A stretch of 64,000 nucleotides of DNA from Planctomycetota bacterium (GTDB lineage: Bacteria > Planctomycetota > Planctomycetia > Pirellulales > Pirellulaceae). Below are positions 43,623-52,600 of this stretch, piece by piece; within the stretch, counting starts at the first letter, position 1, and each line of letters starts with the position of its first letter. The translations under genes were made by a program, and so were the position numbers. Location of the stretch: the NCBI GenBank assembly GCA_024277285.1, contig JAJRVM010000299.1, positions 1 to 64,000 of the forward strand, read 5' to 3'. A model generated the notes under the pieces. The model saw nothing but the letters and a program-made list of their open reading frames with translations, was not told the DNA's origin and searched no databases.

Positions 43623-46322
43623 TTAGTGTGGACTTTCTGACGCGACGGGTTCTCCCCTGGCATCGACGGGCTCGGTCACGCGGACCTTGTCATGCGGCAA
43701 GGTTGCAAGTAAATCAGGCAGATCGTACCATTCTAACGCTCCGTGAACGACGTTGGCCATTTGGCCGATCGAATCTTGCGTTCGGACGACCGTAGCCCAA
43801 GAGTTCAACGATCGGTGAAGTGTCATTGAATCGAAGAGATCCGGTTCGAGAGCGACGGCGTGCAACACGGCGGGACCCGTTTGGCCAACGCTGACGACAT
43901 GGACTTCGTCGACCGATTCGTTGTTGGCTAAGAATCGGGCACTAACGAGCGTGTCTTCTGCGCGCATTCCTAGGAGAGTTTTGTCGAGCAGATAGGCGAC
44001 CGTGGCGCTGTCCGATTGAATGCCGAAGTGATGAGACCACCCGCTCGATTCGGCGGGATGCGACGTTTCTCCGATTCCTCGCAGGTCGACCGCAAGGACG
44101 AGGTGTCCCGACCGGACTCGTTGGGTGATGGGACCGTCTGGTCCGGCGTCAAGAGTTTTTCCATCGCCGTGCAGGTAGAGATAAGCTTTACCGCTGGGGT
44201 CGCCATCGGGAACAAACGCAAGTGCCGGAAGCCAAATTCCCTCTTCGGGCCGCAGCACGAGCTTATCAACGTGATATCCGGTTCGCTGTATCGTCCCTAC
44301 CGTTTCGATTTTCGGTTGAGGAAGTTCCGAGAGCGGGCGGATGCCGGCTTTTCGGCGAACCTTGGCGAGCGTCTGCTCGAGGTCGGTCTCGCGCCAATAA
44401 CGTCGGCGTCGTTCCGCTAACCGCTCTTCTTGTTCCACATTAAAATCGAAGGATGACCGGGCGCCTTGGATCCGCAGCACTTGTCCCTCGGAAGTGCATT
44501 GCAAATCTCCGGGTGTCAACACATCGCATTCAGTCTCGGTAATGGGTAGGTCCTTGCCCTGCAACCAGCGGCTCATCCATCGAACCATGCCGACGCGGAG
44601 GGCGGGTGAAAACCCGTGTGTTGTATCCGATTCGATAATGCCGACTCGCTCCGCGTATCCGAGTCTTGTGTAGATTCGCTTTGCCTCGCGAAAAGAATCC
44701 CAAGTCCCTTGAATGTCAAAAAAATCTTGCGTCGCACAACAGACGAGTGTGGGTTTAGGTGCTCGCATCAGAAGGTAATCTGAATGTTCCAAGCCGCCAG
44801 CGACTTGGGCGTGAATATTCTGCTCGGCATCTTGCGGGCCGATCGTGCCGAGAAGGCGTCTGGAGCTAGTGATGTAACAACTGGGCGCGGCACAGGCGAC
44901 ACGTGGATCGATCGACATCAAATAGCTGGTCATCATTCCGCCGCCGGAGTTTCCGGTGCAGCCGATTCGGTTGGCGTCAACTTCCTCGCGAGATGCCAGG
45001 TAGTCGAGAGCTCGGACTCCATCCCACACGCGGAACGTGGCTGCGTTCTGACCGAGCAAGATACATCCGGTTCCCAACAAGGTGTGCTGTACGGTCGCGT
45101 TGAACCGAGCCTCAGTTCCGTCGTCCGAAAACATCTGAACACGTTCGCCCTGTCCGATGGGGTCGTAAATAAGAGCGGCCATTCCGTTCTTGGCAAGCAG
45201 AAGGCAGATCCTTTGGTTCATCTCGGCCGCCTTGCTGTGGCGAATATGGCCCGTGGCAACAAAGACTCCAGGATAGGGCGGCTTCGAATCCGGCAAGTAG
45301 AGATTCGCGGTCACATAAAACTTGGGTCGAGTTTCGTAAATGATCTTTTCGATCCGATATCCGTCCCGCTTCAAGACGCCGACGACGCGTGGATTTAGGG
45401 GTGTCTTATCTGGTAGTGGCCCGAGTTGCTCGAAGAAGAAGTGTTGAAGTCGTTTTTGGCGGCGTTCGATTTGCGGTTGGGTCTCGAGCTCTTCGTACTG
45501 TTCTTTGCGATGGTCCAAGGCTTGTTGGACCCTTCGATTCAGATAGGCGCGAGTCATGTCTTCTTTCGCGGTATCGTCGAGTTGATCAGGCAACACGGAC
45601 CCATCTTCCAACGAGACGGCGGACGCAAGGTGAAACTGGCTAGGCGGAAGTGCTCGTGCCGTAAACCGGGCGTTGCGAATGGCACCGCGAAACCAATAGA
45701 CCTGGTTTAGTCTCATACCGAGAGAAGTCTTTCCTGCACCTTGCGGTTCATATTTCAATTCGTGGGAAAGCTCTTTTTTGCCATCGACATAATGACGCAT
45801 CTCCTTGCCATCATAGACGATTGCGGCATGGTGCCAACGGTCGGTCGGATGCAAAAAGTCTTCCGCATAAAGTGTGCATTCCTGGTCACTCGACTTGATA
45901 TACGTATCCAGAAACCATTGAGTTCCGCCAACGATACGAGTTTCGAACATGATTCGGTTCTGATTGGGGCCGTCCTCCTGGATATGAAAAAACCGTTGTT
46001 CCCGCGGTCCATCTGACGTCGGTCTGAAGATGACTTCTACAGTAAACTGCGTCGCGCCGGCTAAAGGATGAGTCTTGACGACCAGGCCATCACCTTTGCC
46101 GTCAAAAACGATCGCATCGCCTTCGAGTGCTTCTTCAATTCGTGGAGTTCCATGAACGACGGTGTCGTGTTGTCCCACTTTGTCAAGGCGACTGAGATCC
46201 CAGATCGTTGACGGGTCTTCGTTTTCCATCGCGAAGCTCACTAGTGGCGACAAACAGACGACGCAAAAGGCGACATACAAGTTTCTTAGATTCGGACAAT
46301 CCATCTTTTCGGAACTCTTCAT
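43623..46322 (-). CDS. LamG-like domain fused to acetylxylan-esterase-type hydrolase
   Basis: 899 residues. A signal peptide (to about 31) is followed by a concanavalin/LamG-type domain (~40-235; GDGLVVKTHPLAGATQFTVE, WHHAAIVYDGKEMRHYVDG), likely for carbohydrate binding. The hydrolase part has YETRPKFYVTANLYLP, LIYDPIGQGER, and the nucleophile elbow GCTGNSGGG. A second, degenerate hydrolase domain follows (VLAVDLRGIGETSHP; VVSVGQTGPAV with no Ser nucleophile). It is the third member of this esterase group in the window, after 3355-5733 and 35161-37389. ATGs at 46322 and 46304 are both possible starts. Confidence 0.85.
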   Translation of the reverse strand: MKSSEKMDCPNLRNLYVAFCVVCLSPLVSFAMENEDPSTIWDLSRLDKVGQHDTVVHGTPRIEEALEGDAIVFDGKGDGLVVKTHPLAGATQFTVEVIFRPTSDGPREQRFFHIQEDGPNQNRIMFETRIVGGTQWFLDTYIKSSDQECTLYAEDFLHPTDRWHHAAIVYDGKEMRHYVDGKKELSHELKYEPQGAGKTSLGMRLNQVYWFRGAIRNARFTARALPPSQFHLASAVSLEDGSVLPDQLDDTAKEDMTRAYLNRRVQQALDHRKEQYEELETQPQIERRQKRLQHFFFEQLGPLPDKTPLNPRVVGVLKRDGYRIEKIIYETRPKFYVTANLYLPDSKPPYPGVFVATGHIRHSKAAEMNQRICLLLAKNGMAALIYDPIGQGERVQMFSDDGTEARFNATVQHTLLGTGCILLGQNAATFRVWDGVRALDYLASREEVDANRIGCTGNSGGGMMTSYLMSIDPRVACAAPSCYITSSRRLLGTIGPQDAEQNIHAQVAGGLEHSDYLLMRAPKPTLVCCATQDFFDIQGTWDSFREAKRIYTRLGYAERVGIIESDTTHGFSPALRVGMVRWMSRWLQGKDLPITETECDVLTPGDLQCTSEGQVLRIQGARSSFDFNVEQEERLAERRRRYWRETDLEQTLAKVRRKAGIRPLSELPQPKIETVGTIQRTGYHVDKLVLRPEEGIWLPALAFVPDGDPSGKAYLYLHGDGKTLDAGPDGPITQRVRSGHLVLAVDLRGIGETSHPAESSGWSHHFGIQSDSATVAYLLDKTLLGMRAEDTLVSARFLANNESVDEVHVVSVGQTGPAVLHAVALEPDLFDSMTLHRSLNSWATVVRTQDSIGQMANVVHGALEWYDLPDLLATLPHDKVRVTEPVDARGEPVASESPH

Positions 46323-46606
46323 GGGTTGAAAAAAGTGTCGTCGGTCCAGTCGGCCGTGCGAGGGTTAAGATAGAGCACGACCGACGATCCGACGGCGATC
46401 CATACTTGGGTTCGACAACACGCGGACATTCCGCACCAAGAGGCAAGGGTCCGTGTTCCGTGAAGGCGAACCGTTGCTCTCGGCCGATCCCCTGAGGGCG
46501 CGACTCGGTCGAACGCCAATGCCGCAGGTCGTCCACGTTTCATACTCGCCTAGTCTAACGAAATGAGGTCGTGGGACGAGATTATTACCAAATGACAATT
46601 GTTTTG

Positions 46607-48214
46607 TCATTCGGTCATGCCAGAAATGAGTTTATCGTGCCTGGTAATTCGCAACGCCCAATCCGCGTCGCCGGGCGCTCTCAAGCGTTGCGGGCCGCCG
46701 AGGATCGGTTTCTTGTGAGTCTGGAAACGACCGTCCTTGCCGTTTGCCGGGTTCCACCAGGCAACGTCATACGTGACCGTCGGGGCAAGATTCACGCTGA
46801 CGTCGCCGCCGGTCGGCAGGTAAAGCGCGTAGACGTGACCAGGTTTGGCGAAGCAAAAGGCGTCGCCCGAGGTGACGAGTTCGTTGTGTGGCTGCATCTC
46901 CCAAAAGGGAAGAGACTCCATGAAGGTGCGCGTTCCTCCGAGCTCGCTCCAGGTCTCCTCCCATGCGGCATGGGGTTGGTCGTATGGGCCGGGCACATGG
47001 GCTTCCCAGACGGCGCCGCCCAAGTAGGCGCTCCACCAGGACCGGCGGTCGAGTTCGGGACGGCCTTCGTCGAAATTGACCACCAGGACGCGGCGGCCGA
47101 GCTTCTGGCAAAGGTGAATCCAATCGATGGCGATTCGATTGTGTTGCACAGCATTCTTAATGCCTTCACGCGTGCCGGGTTGCCCGGTTTGGATCGCGGT
47201 GAAATCCACATAGAGCGAAGCGACGTACTCCTCGTTGGGATCATTGACGTTGTGAATTCCAAGTGCATGGCTGTAGGGATCCAGCTCCTTGAACTGTCTC
47301 GCCATCTGCAAACCGTCGCGCAGCGCGTAGTTTTCGTTGTGTTCTTCGCCCAGATTGAAGACGATCGCGGGCAAGTCACCGAATCGGGCAATCAATTCGC
47401 GAAAATAACGTGGCTGGTTGTAACCGTTCCATGCACTGTCGTCCTCGAGTATCAAATAGGGGACGACGCCTTCCGTTTGCATGTGTTCGAACAGGTGTCG
47501 CCATGATTCGAGTCTGGCAACGTCGAAACGCACGTTGTCTCCGATGGCGTTCTTTTTGGCTTGTTCTGGTGTGGCGCCGACCCATGGCCAGACATCGTTA
47601 TCGTCACCTTGGATATTGTGCGTCATGATGTACTGCGAGTTGATACCGCAGCGTGCCAGATAGTTAACGGCAGCTTTGCGTTTCGCGAGTGTATTGTAAT
47701 TGCGGTAGTTGCCCAGAAGATTCTCTGGATCGTCGCACCCCGCTTTGAGCCAATGCGGACCGTCGCGGAACTTCAGATAACGGACTCCGTTTCGTGACGT
47801 ACCAACAGATTCGAGCCTTCCCCATTTCCAAAAGCCCTGAGCGGTTTGGGAACTCTTCGTGACGGTAAATCGGCCGGTCACGCCATCGAGTATTTTCTCG
47901 TCGCTCTCGGTCTTGAACTTCCATGGTCCCAATTCGTCGGCCGAGAAGCGAACTTTCCACACGTTGCCGTTCATTCCCCCTTGTCCATCGCCGTCGTAGA
48001 AGCCGGGGACGAAAAACTGTCTGCCGCTCGGGCTGGTAAAGTTCACATCCAGACGTACTGCAAATGGGTTGGGATCGCCGAGGCCTCGCGAATTCGGGCC
48101 GGTGAAGGTAGTTTCGATCGTCGACCATTTTGCAAAACACGTACGCTCGCTCGCGACAGCCATCGCCGAACAGAATGAGAGCAGAAGGGCCGTGATGGTG
48201 AAGATAATTCGCAT
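46607..48214 (-). CDS. Secreted DUF5060 / DUF4038-type glycoside hydrolase-like protein
   Basis: 535 residues from the ATG at 48214 (AGAG seven bases upstream, signal peptide after). Residues ~25-110 look like DUF5060 (FAKWSTIETTFTGPNSRG, GGMNGNVWKVRFSADELGPW), a beta-sandwich preceding glycosidase domains. The middle is a TIM barrel of the DUF4038 type (YLKFRDGPHWLKAGCDDPEN, GINSQYIMTHNIQGDDNDVW, AIVFNLGEEHNE, where the Glu pair is a candidate catalytic site). The end resembles the collagen-binding-like domain often found there (YALYLPTGGDVSVNL, DVAWWNPANGKDG). A polysaccharide-degrading role is likely, the linkage unknown. Confidence 0.85.
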   Translation of the reverse strand: MRIIFTITALLLSFCSAMAVASERTCFAKWSTIETTFTGPNSRGLGDPNPFAVRLDVNFTSPSGRQFFVPGFYDGDGQGGMNGNVWKVRFSADELGPWKFKTESDEKILDGVTGRFTVTKSSQTAQGFWKWGRLESVGTSRNGVRYLKFRDGPHWLKAGCDDPENLLGNYRNYNTLAKRKAAVNYLARCGINSQYIMTHNIQGDDNDVWPWVGATPEQAKKNAIGDNVRFDVARLESWRHLFEHMQTEGVVPYLILEDDSAWNGYNQPRYFRELIARFGDLPAIVFNLGEEHNENYALRDGLQMARQFKELDPYSHALGIHNVNDPNEEYVASLYVDFTAIQTGQPGTREGIKNAVQHNRIAIDWIHLCQKLGRRVLVVNFDEGRPELDRRSWWSAYLGGAVWEAHVPGPYDQPHAAWEETWSELGGTRTFMESLPFWEMQPHNELVTSGDAFCFAKPGHVYALYLPTGGDVSVNLAPTVTYDVAWWNPANGKDGRFQTHKKPILGGPQRLRAPGDADWALRITRHDKLISGMTE

Positions 48215-48334
48215 GTATTTCTCTGAAATCTGTGAAACTTGACGCATTCGCAAAGATCGTCCGGAGAGTCATTCTCTGACACTCGTCGACAGCTCAGTCC
48301 GAGAGGCCGAAGCGTTCCGTCCGCGTGGGGTCCG

Positions 48335-49357
48335 CTAATTCTCGCGCTCGTAAGCACGCTGGAGATTGTCGAGATCGAGTTGTTCGGCGCCGTCGCGATG
48401 CACTACTAGGCGATAACGAAGGACGGTCGGTCCTGTCCGTGAAAGTCCGACAGGGAGGCGCCCCGGGTAGACCGGATTCTGCATACTTCCCCGCTCGCGC
48501 AGCACCCAGTGTGGTGGAAACTGCGGCAGTGTTCGGTGACCGAGTATCGTCAGGCCGCTAACACGTTCATCACGTCCAAACTTCGCCGAGAAGTCGACCC
48601 AAGGCCCGACGTCGATCGCGCCAAATTGCGGTGTAATCGGACCGCCGCGTCCTGTAAAACGCAGGCCCTGCGGGAGTCTAATGCGCGCGGAGAAGCCGCC
48701 GTATCCTTTCTCATCTTCCGAGCCGCCGATCATCAGATTGTCGACCAGCGCTAATAGCCGAATCTCGAAGTCGATCTTCCTTACTCGTTCGGTCCTTGGA
48801 TACACGCGAATGCAAGTTGTCTCTTCGACGATCGGCTGCCAATCGGCTGGGTTGGCTGCCGACGCTTCGGTCAGAGGGCATTTCCAATGGAGGGTCACTC
48901 GCAAGGTCGACGAGTGTGCACCGGCCGTCGTGACATCCGCACAGACATTCGCCCACTCGATGCGTTCGCAACTCCACGGATCGGCGATGGCTCGTCCATC
49001 AACGCGAACTTGGTGCCAGGCCCAAAAGACGCCGCGTTGATGCAGATGGTCGTCGGGAAAATCTTCGGTGAGGATATTCCCGTCGAGATCGTAAAGCGGG
49101 TGGATATAGTCAGCCCGTGGAAACTTACCGTCGATCGACTTGGTCTTGGACTGATAGAATAAAATCGGGTCGCCGTTTTCCTCGAACAGGTAGCCCTCGG
49201 GAGATTGTGTGATGCGGATCCGACTCCGCTCGGCGGCCCGTGCCTCCGTGGCGTCGACCACGCCGGAGGTAATCACCACCACCAGGCACGCGATCACCGA
49301 GTTTAACCCACGAGATAGATTCTCCATTTTGAACAAGCGCAATAGTCCACGGTTCAT
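48335..49357 (-). CDS. DUF6807 (PmoA-like) exported protein
   Basis: 340 residues with an N-terminal hydrophobic segment. YIHPLYDLDGNILTEDFPDD and HLHQRGVFWAWHQV are the hallmarks of the family named methane oxygenase PmoA (DUF6807), which in planctomycetes has no established link to methane. A beta-rich fold follows (GYGGFSARIRLPQGLRFTG, PWVDFSAKFG, GLTILGH). The clustered His and Asp could bind metal or sugar. It lies 121 bp upstream of the DUF5060 gene in the same direction and ends the long minus-strand block. Alternative starts exist at 49357 and 49327, with no strong ribosome binding site for either. Confidence 0.82.
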   Translation of the reverse strand: MNRGLLRLFKMENLSRGLNSVIACLVVVITSGVVDATEARAAERSRIRITQSPEGYLFEENGDPILFYQSKTKSIDGKFPRADYIHPLYDLDGNILTEDFPDDHLHQRGVFWAWHQVRVDGRAIADPWSCERIEWANVCADVTTAGAHSSTLRVTLHWKCPLTEASAANPADWQPIVEETTCIRVYPRTERVRKIDFEIRLLALVDNLMIGGSEDEKGYGGFSARIRLPQGLRFTGRGGPITPQFGAIDVGPWVDFSAKFGRDERVSGLTILGHRTLPQFPPHWVLRERGSMQNPVYPGRLPVGLSRTGPTVLRYRLVVHRDGAEQLDLDNLQRAYEREN

Positions 49358-49697
49358 CAGTGTTCAATCCACAAAACGCGACGGCAAACACGCCGCAACA
49401 ACCTCCGGCCGAGCCACGGCGAGCATAAGGCAATTGGCCTCGTGTATCAAGCGTTTTTCTTGGTGGCCCGCAACCAGCAGCAACACGATTCCCCTGTTGC
49501 CGAGTCTGGAGATAACTGCACGTTCTGAGAAAATGCGGCACGAACAACTCACAAAAACACTCTCAATCGGAAGCGATCGCGCCGAGATGTTACTAGAATA
49601 GCAAATCCTCCGTTCTTACCCCGCACCCTTGGCAGATGCCTGCCACCTACCTGTTCCGGCAACTTGCGACAATCCCAACGTGGCGAAAGAAGCTTAC

Positions 49698-52600
49698 ATG
49701 AATCGACGACCCGAATCGACAGTGACACCAACCGGCATTTATCGCACCGTGGTCGGTACCTTGATCTTAGGGCTTTGGGGGAGCCTGGTGTGTTCGGCCT
49801 TGTCGGCTGAACTCGGCCTGGAGCTTCAGCCCGGCGATCACGTCACCTATATCGGCAACACGCTGGCCGATCGCATGCAACACGATGGGTGGCTGGAGAC
49901 CTACATCCTGGCATTGCACCCGGACCACGATTTGACGTTTCGTAATTTGGGGTTTCCGGGCGACGAGATCACCAGCCGACCACGTTCCGCGAATTTCGGC
50001 AGTCCAGACGAGTGGCTGTCCGCAACCCAGTCGGACGTCGTATTCTGTTTTTTCGGCTACAACGAAGCGTTGCGTGGCGCATCCGGACTCGCTGAGTTCG
50101 AGAAGAACCTCGCTGAGATGATCGATGCGATGAGGGAACAAAAGTACAACGGCGAGTCTGCACCACGTCTCGTCATGTTCTCGCCCATCGCGCACGAAAA
50201 CCTGCACAGCCCGCATCTTCCCGACGGTACCGAGAACAACGCCAAACTTGCACTCTACACCGATGCCATGCAGCAAGTGTGTGCGGAGAGAGACGTTCTG
50301 TTTGTCGACTTGTTTCACGAGACGCAAAGACTGTACCGCGATGCCGACAGGCCACTCACGATGAACGGAATCCACTTACTGGAACACGGTAATCGGGCGG
50401 TTGCTCGTTTTGTGATTCGGACGCTGTTTCGGCATGCCAGTGTCTTGGGAGCCAGCGCATTCGAAATCGGTTCGCCCGACCAGTTGCGTCGGGCTGTATT
50501 GGACAAAAACTATCACTGGTTCAGCCGCTATCGCGTGGTTGACGGCTACAACGTCTACGGTGGCCGCTCGAAGTTGAATTGGCACGGACAGTCCAATGCC
50601 GACGTGATGCGGCGTGAAATGGAGATTCTCGACATCATGACGGCCAACCGAGACAAACGGATCTGGGCCGTCGCAAAGCACCAGGACTACGACGTCACAG
50701 ACGACAACTTGCCCGACGAGGTTGTTGTCAAGACCAACAAGCCAGGGGTTCTCGAAAACGAGAAGCACGCCTACTTAGGTCCGGTCGAAGCGATCGACAG
50801 GATGACGGTCCACAAGGGAATGGAGGTCAATCTGTTCGCATCCGAAAGAATGTTTCCGGAGATGGTCAACCCGGTTCAGATGGCGGTGGATACCGACGGC
50901 CGATTATTTGCTTCCGTTTGGCCGTCGTATCCCCACTGGAACCCAACCGAGCCACGAACCGACCGCATCGTCTGCTTGCCGGATGAAGACGGCGATGGTG
51001 TTGCCGACCGGTGCATCATCTTTGCTGACGAGCTGAACAGCATCACGGGTTTCGAGTTCTGGGGAGGTGGCATGCTGGTATCCTCACCGCCGGAGATTTG
51101 GTTTCTCAAGGATTCCGACGGTGACGACAAGGCCGACATCAAGGTGCGCATGCTGCAGGGCGTCTCGAGTGCCGACACGCATCACACGGCCAACGGGATG
51201 TTGATCGGAACTGACGGCTGCCTCTATTGGTCCCGCGGCGTCTTCCACGTCACGAACATGGAGACACCAACCAAGACCTTTCGTTCGACGAAATCGGGCG
51301 TATATCGTTTCGACCCACGCACTTTTGAGGTCAATTTCCATTTTCCCATCGGCCCCAACCCACATGGAGACGTCGTTGATCAGTGGGGATACCAATTCGT
51401 TAATGATGGCACCGGCGGTTCGGGCTCGTATGCCAGTATCGGAAAAGGTGTTGGCAACAAGCCGTGGTTTAAGAAGCGTGTTCGGCCGGTGGCGGCAACA
51501 GGCATACTCTCGAGCGAGCATTTCCCCGAGGACATGAACGGGAACTTTCTTATCTGCAACACGATCGGTTTCCTAGGAGTTCTGCAGCACGAAGTCCACT
51601 ACAACGGTGCAGACATTCACGCGGAAGAGATTGAACCGATTCTGTTTTCTTCGGACCCGAATTTCCGTCCGACGGACCTTGAGATTGGTGGTGACGGTGC
51701 GCTGTATGTATCCGACTGGTCCAACGTGTTGATCGGACACATGCAACACAACATGCGAGATCCCAATCGCGACCATGCTCATGGCCGGATTTATCGGGTG
51801 ACCTACAAAGGCCGGCCCTTGTCGAAGCCCATCAAGTTAAAGGGCAAGCCGGTCGACAAGGTTCTCGACGCGTTTTATTCCAAAACAAAGAGTGTTCGTT
51901 ACCGAGCCAGGCTTGAACTCAGTGCGCGTCCGACCGAAGACACCATGGTCGCGGTCCGCCGATGGGCCGCACAACGAGATCCAAGAGATCCCGATGATGC
52001 ACAAGCTTTGCTCGAATGTCTGTGGGTGTTTGAAGAACATCGAGTACCGAACGCGCAACTCCTGACGTCCGTGTTTACCGCCGAGGAACCACGAGTTCGA
52101 GCGGCCGCGATTCGGACGCTCGGACACTGGGGTCCGCGAGTCTCGGATTGGGTACCGATTTTAGTTGCCGCCGCACGTGATGACTCAGCCCTTGTGCGTG
52201 CCGAAGCGGTTAAGGCGGCCGTCTCGTTCCAGGGACTCGATGCCGCGGAAGTGATTTTTGAAGTGGCGACACGCGAGACGGATCCGGAGTTGGATTATGT
52301 GTTGGACTACGCTCGACGCCAAATGAACGTGGATGCGATCGTCCAAGACAGTATCGATTCAGGCCGCAACCTCTCAGCCGCCGCACAGACCTACGTCCTG
52401 CAAAATGCCGAGGTGAGTAATCTGCTTAAGTTGGATCGGACCGAGGCGGTCTACTTGGCGCTGTTAAGTCGCAAGAATGTTCCCATCAGGCATATCCGCG
52501 AGTCGATTCGTGACTTGGCGGCGATCCGTAACACCGACCCACTGAACTTGATCCTCGACATGATCGAGCGGCGTGACAGCCGTAAGTCGTCGGACCTCGC

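Noticed and set aside
46571..47506. Plus-strand open frame of 311 codons
   Set aside because: Antisense shadow of the DUF5060-type gene; no ribosome binding site or recognisable domain.
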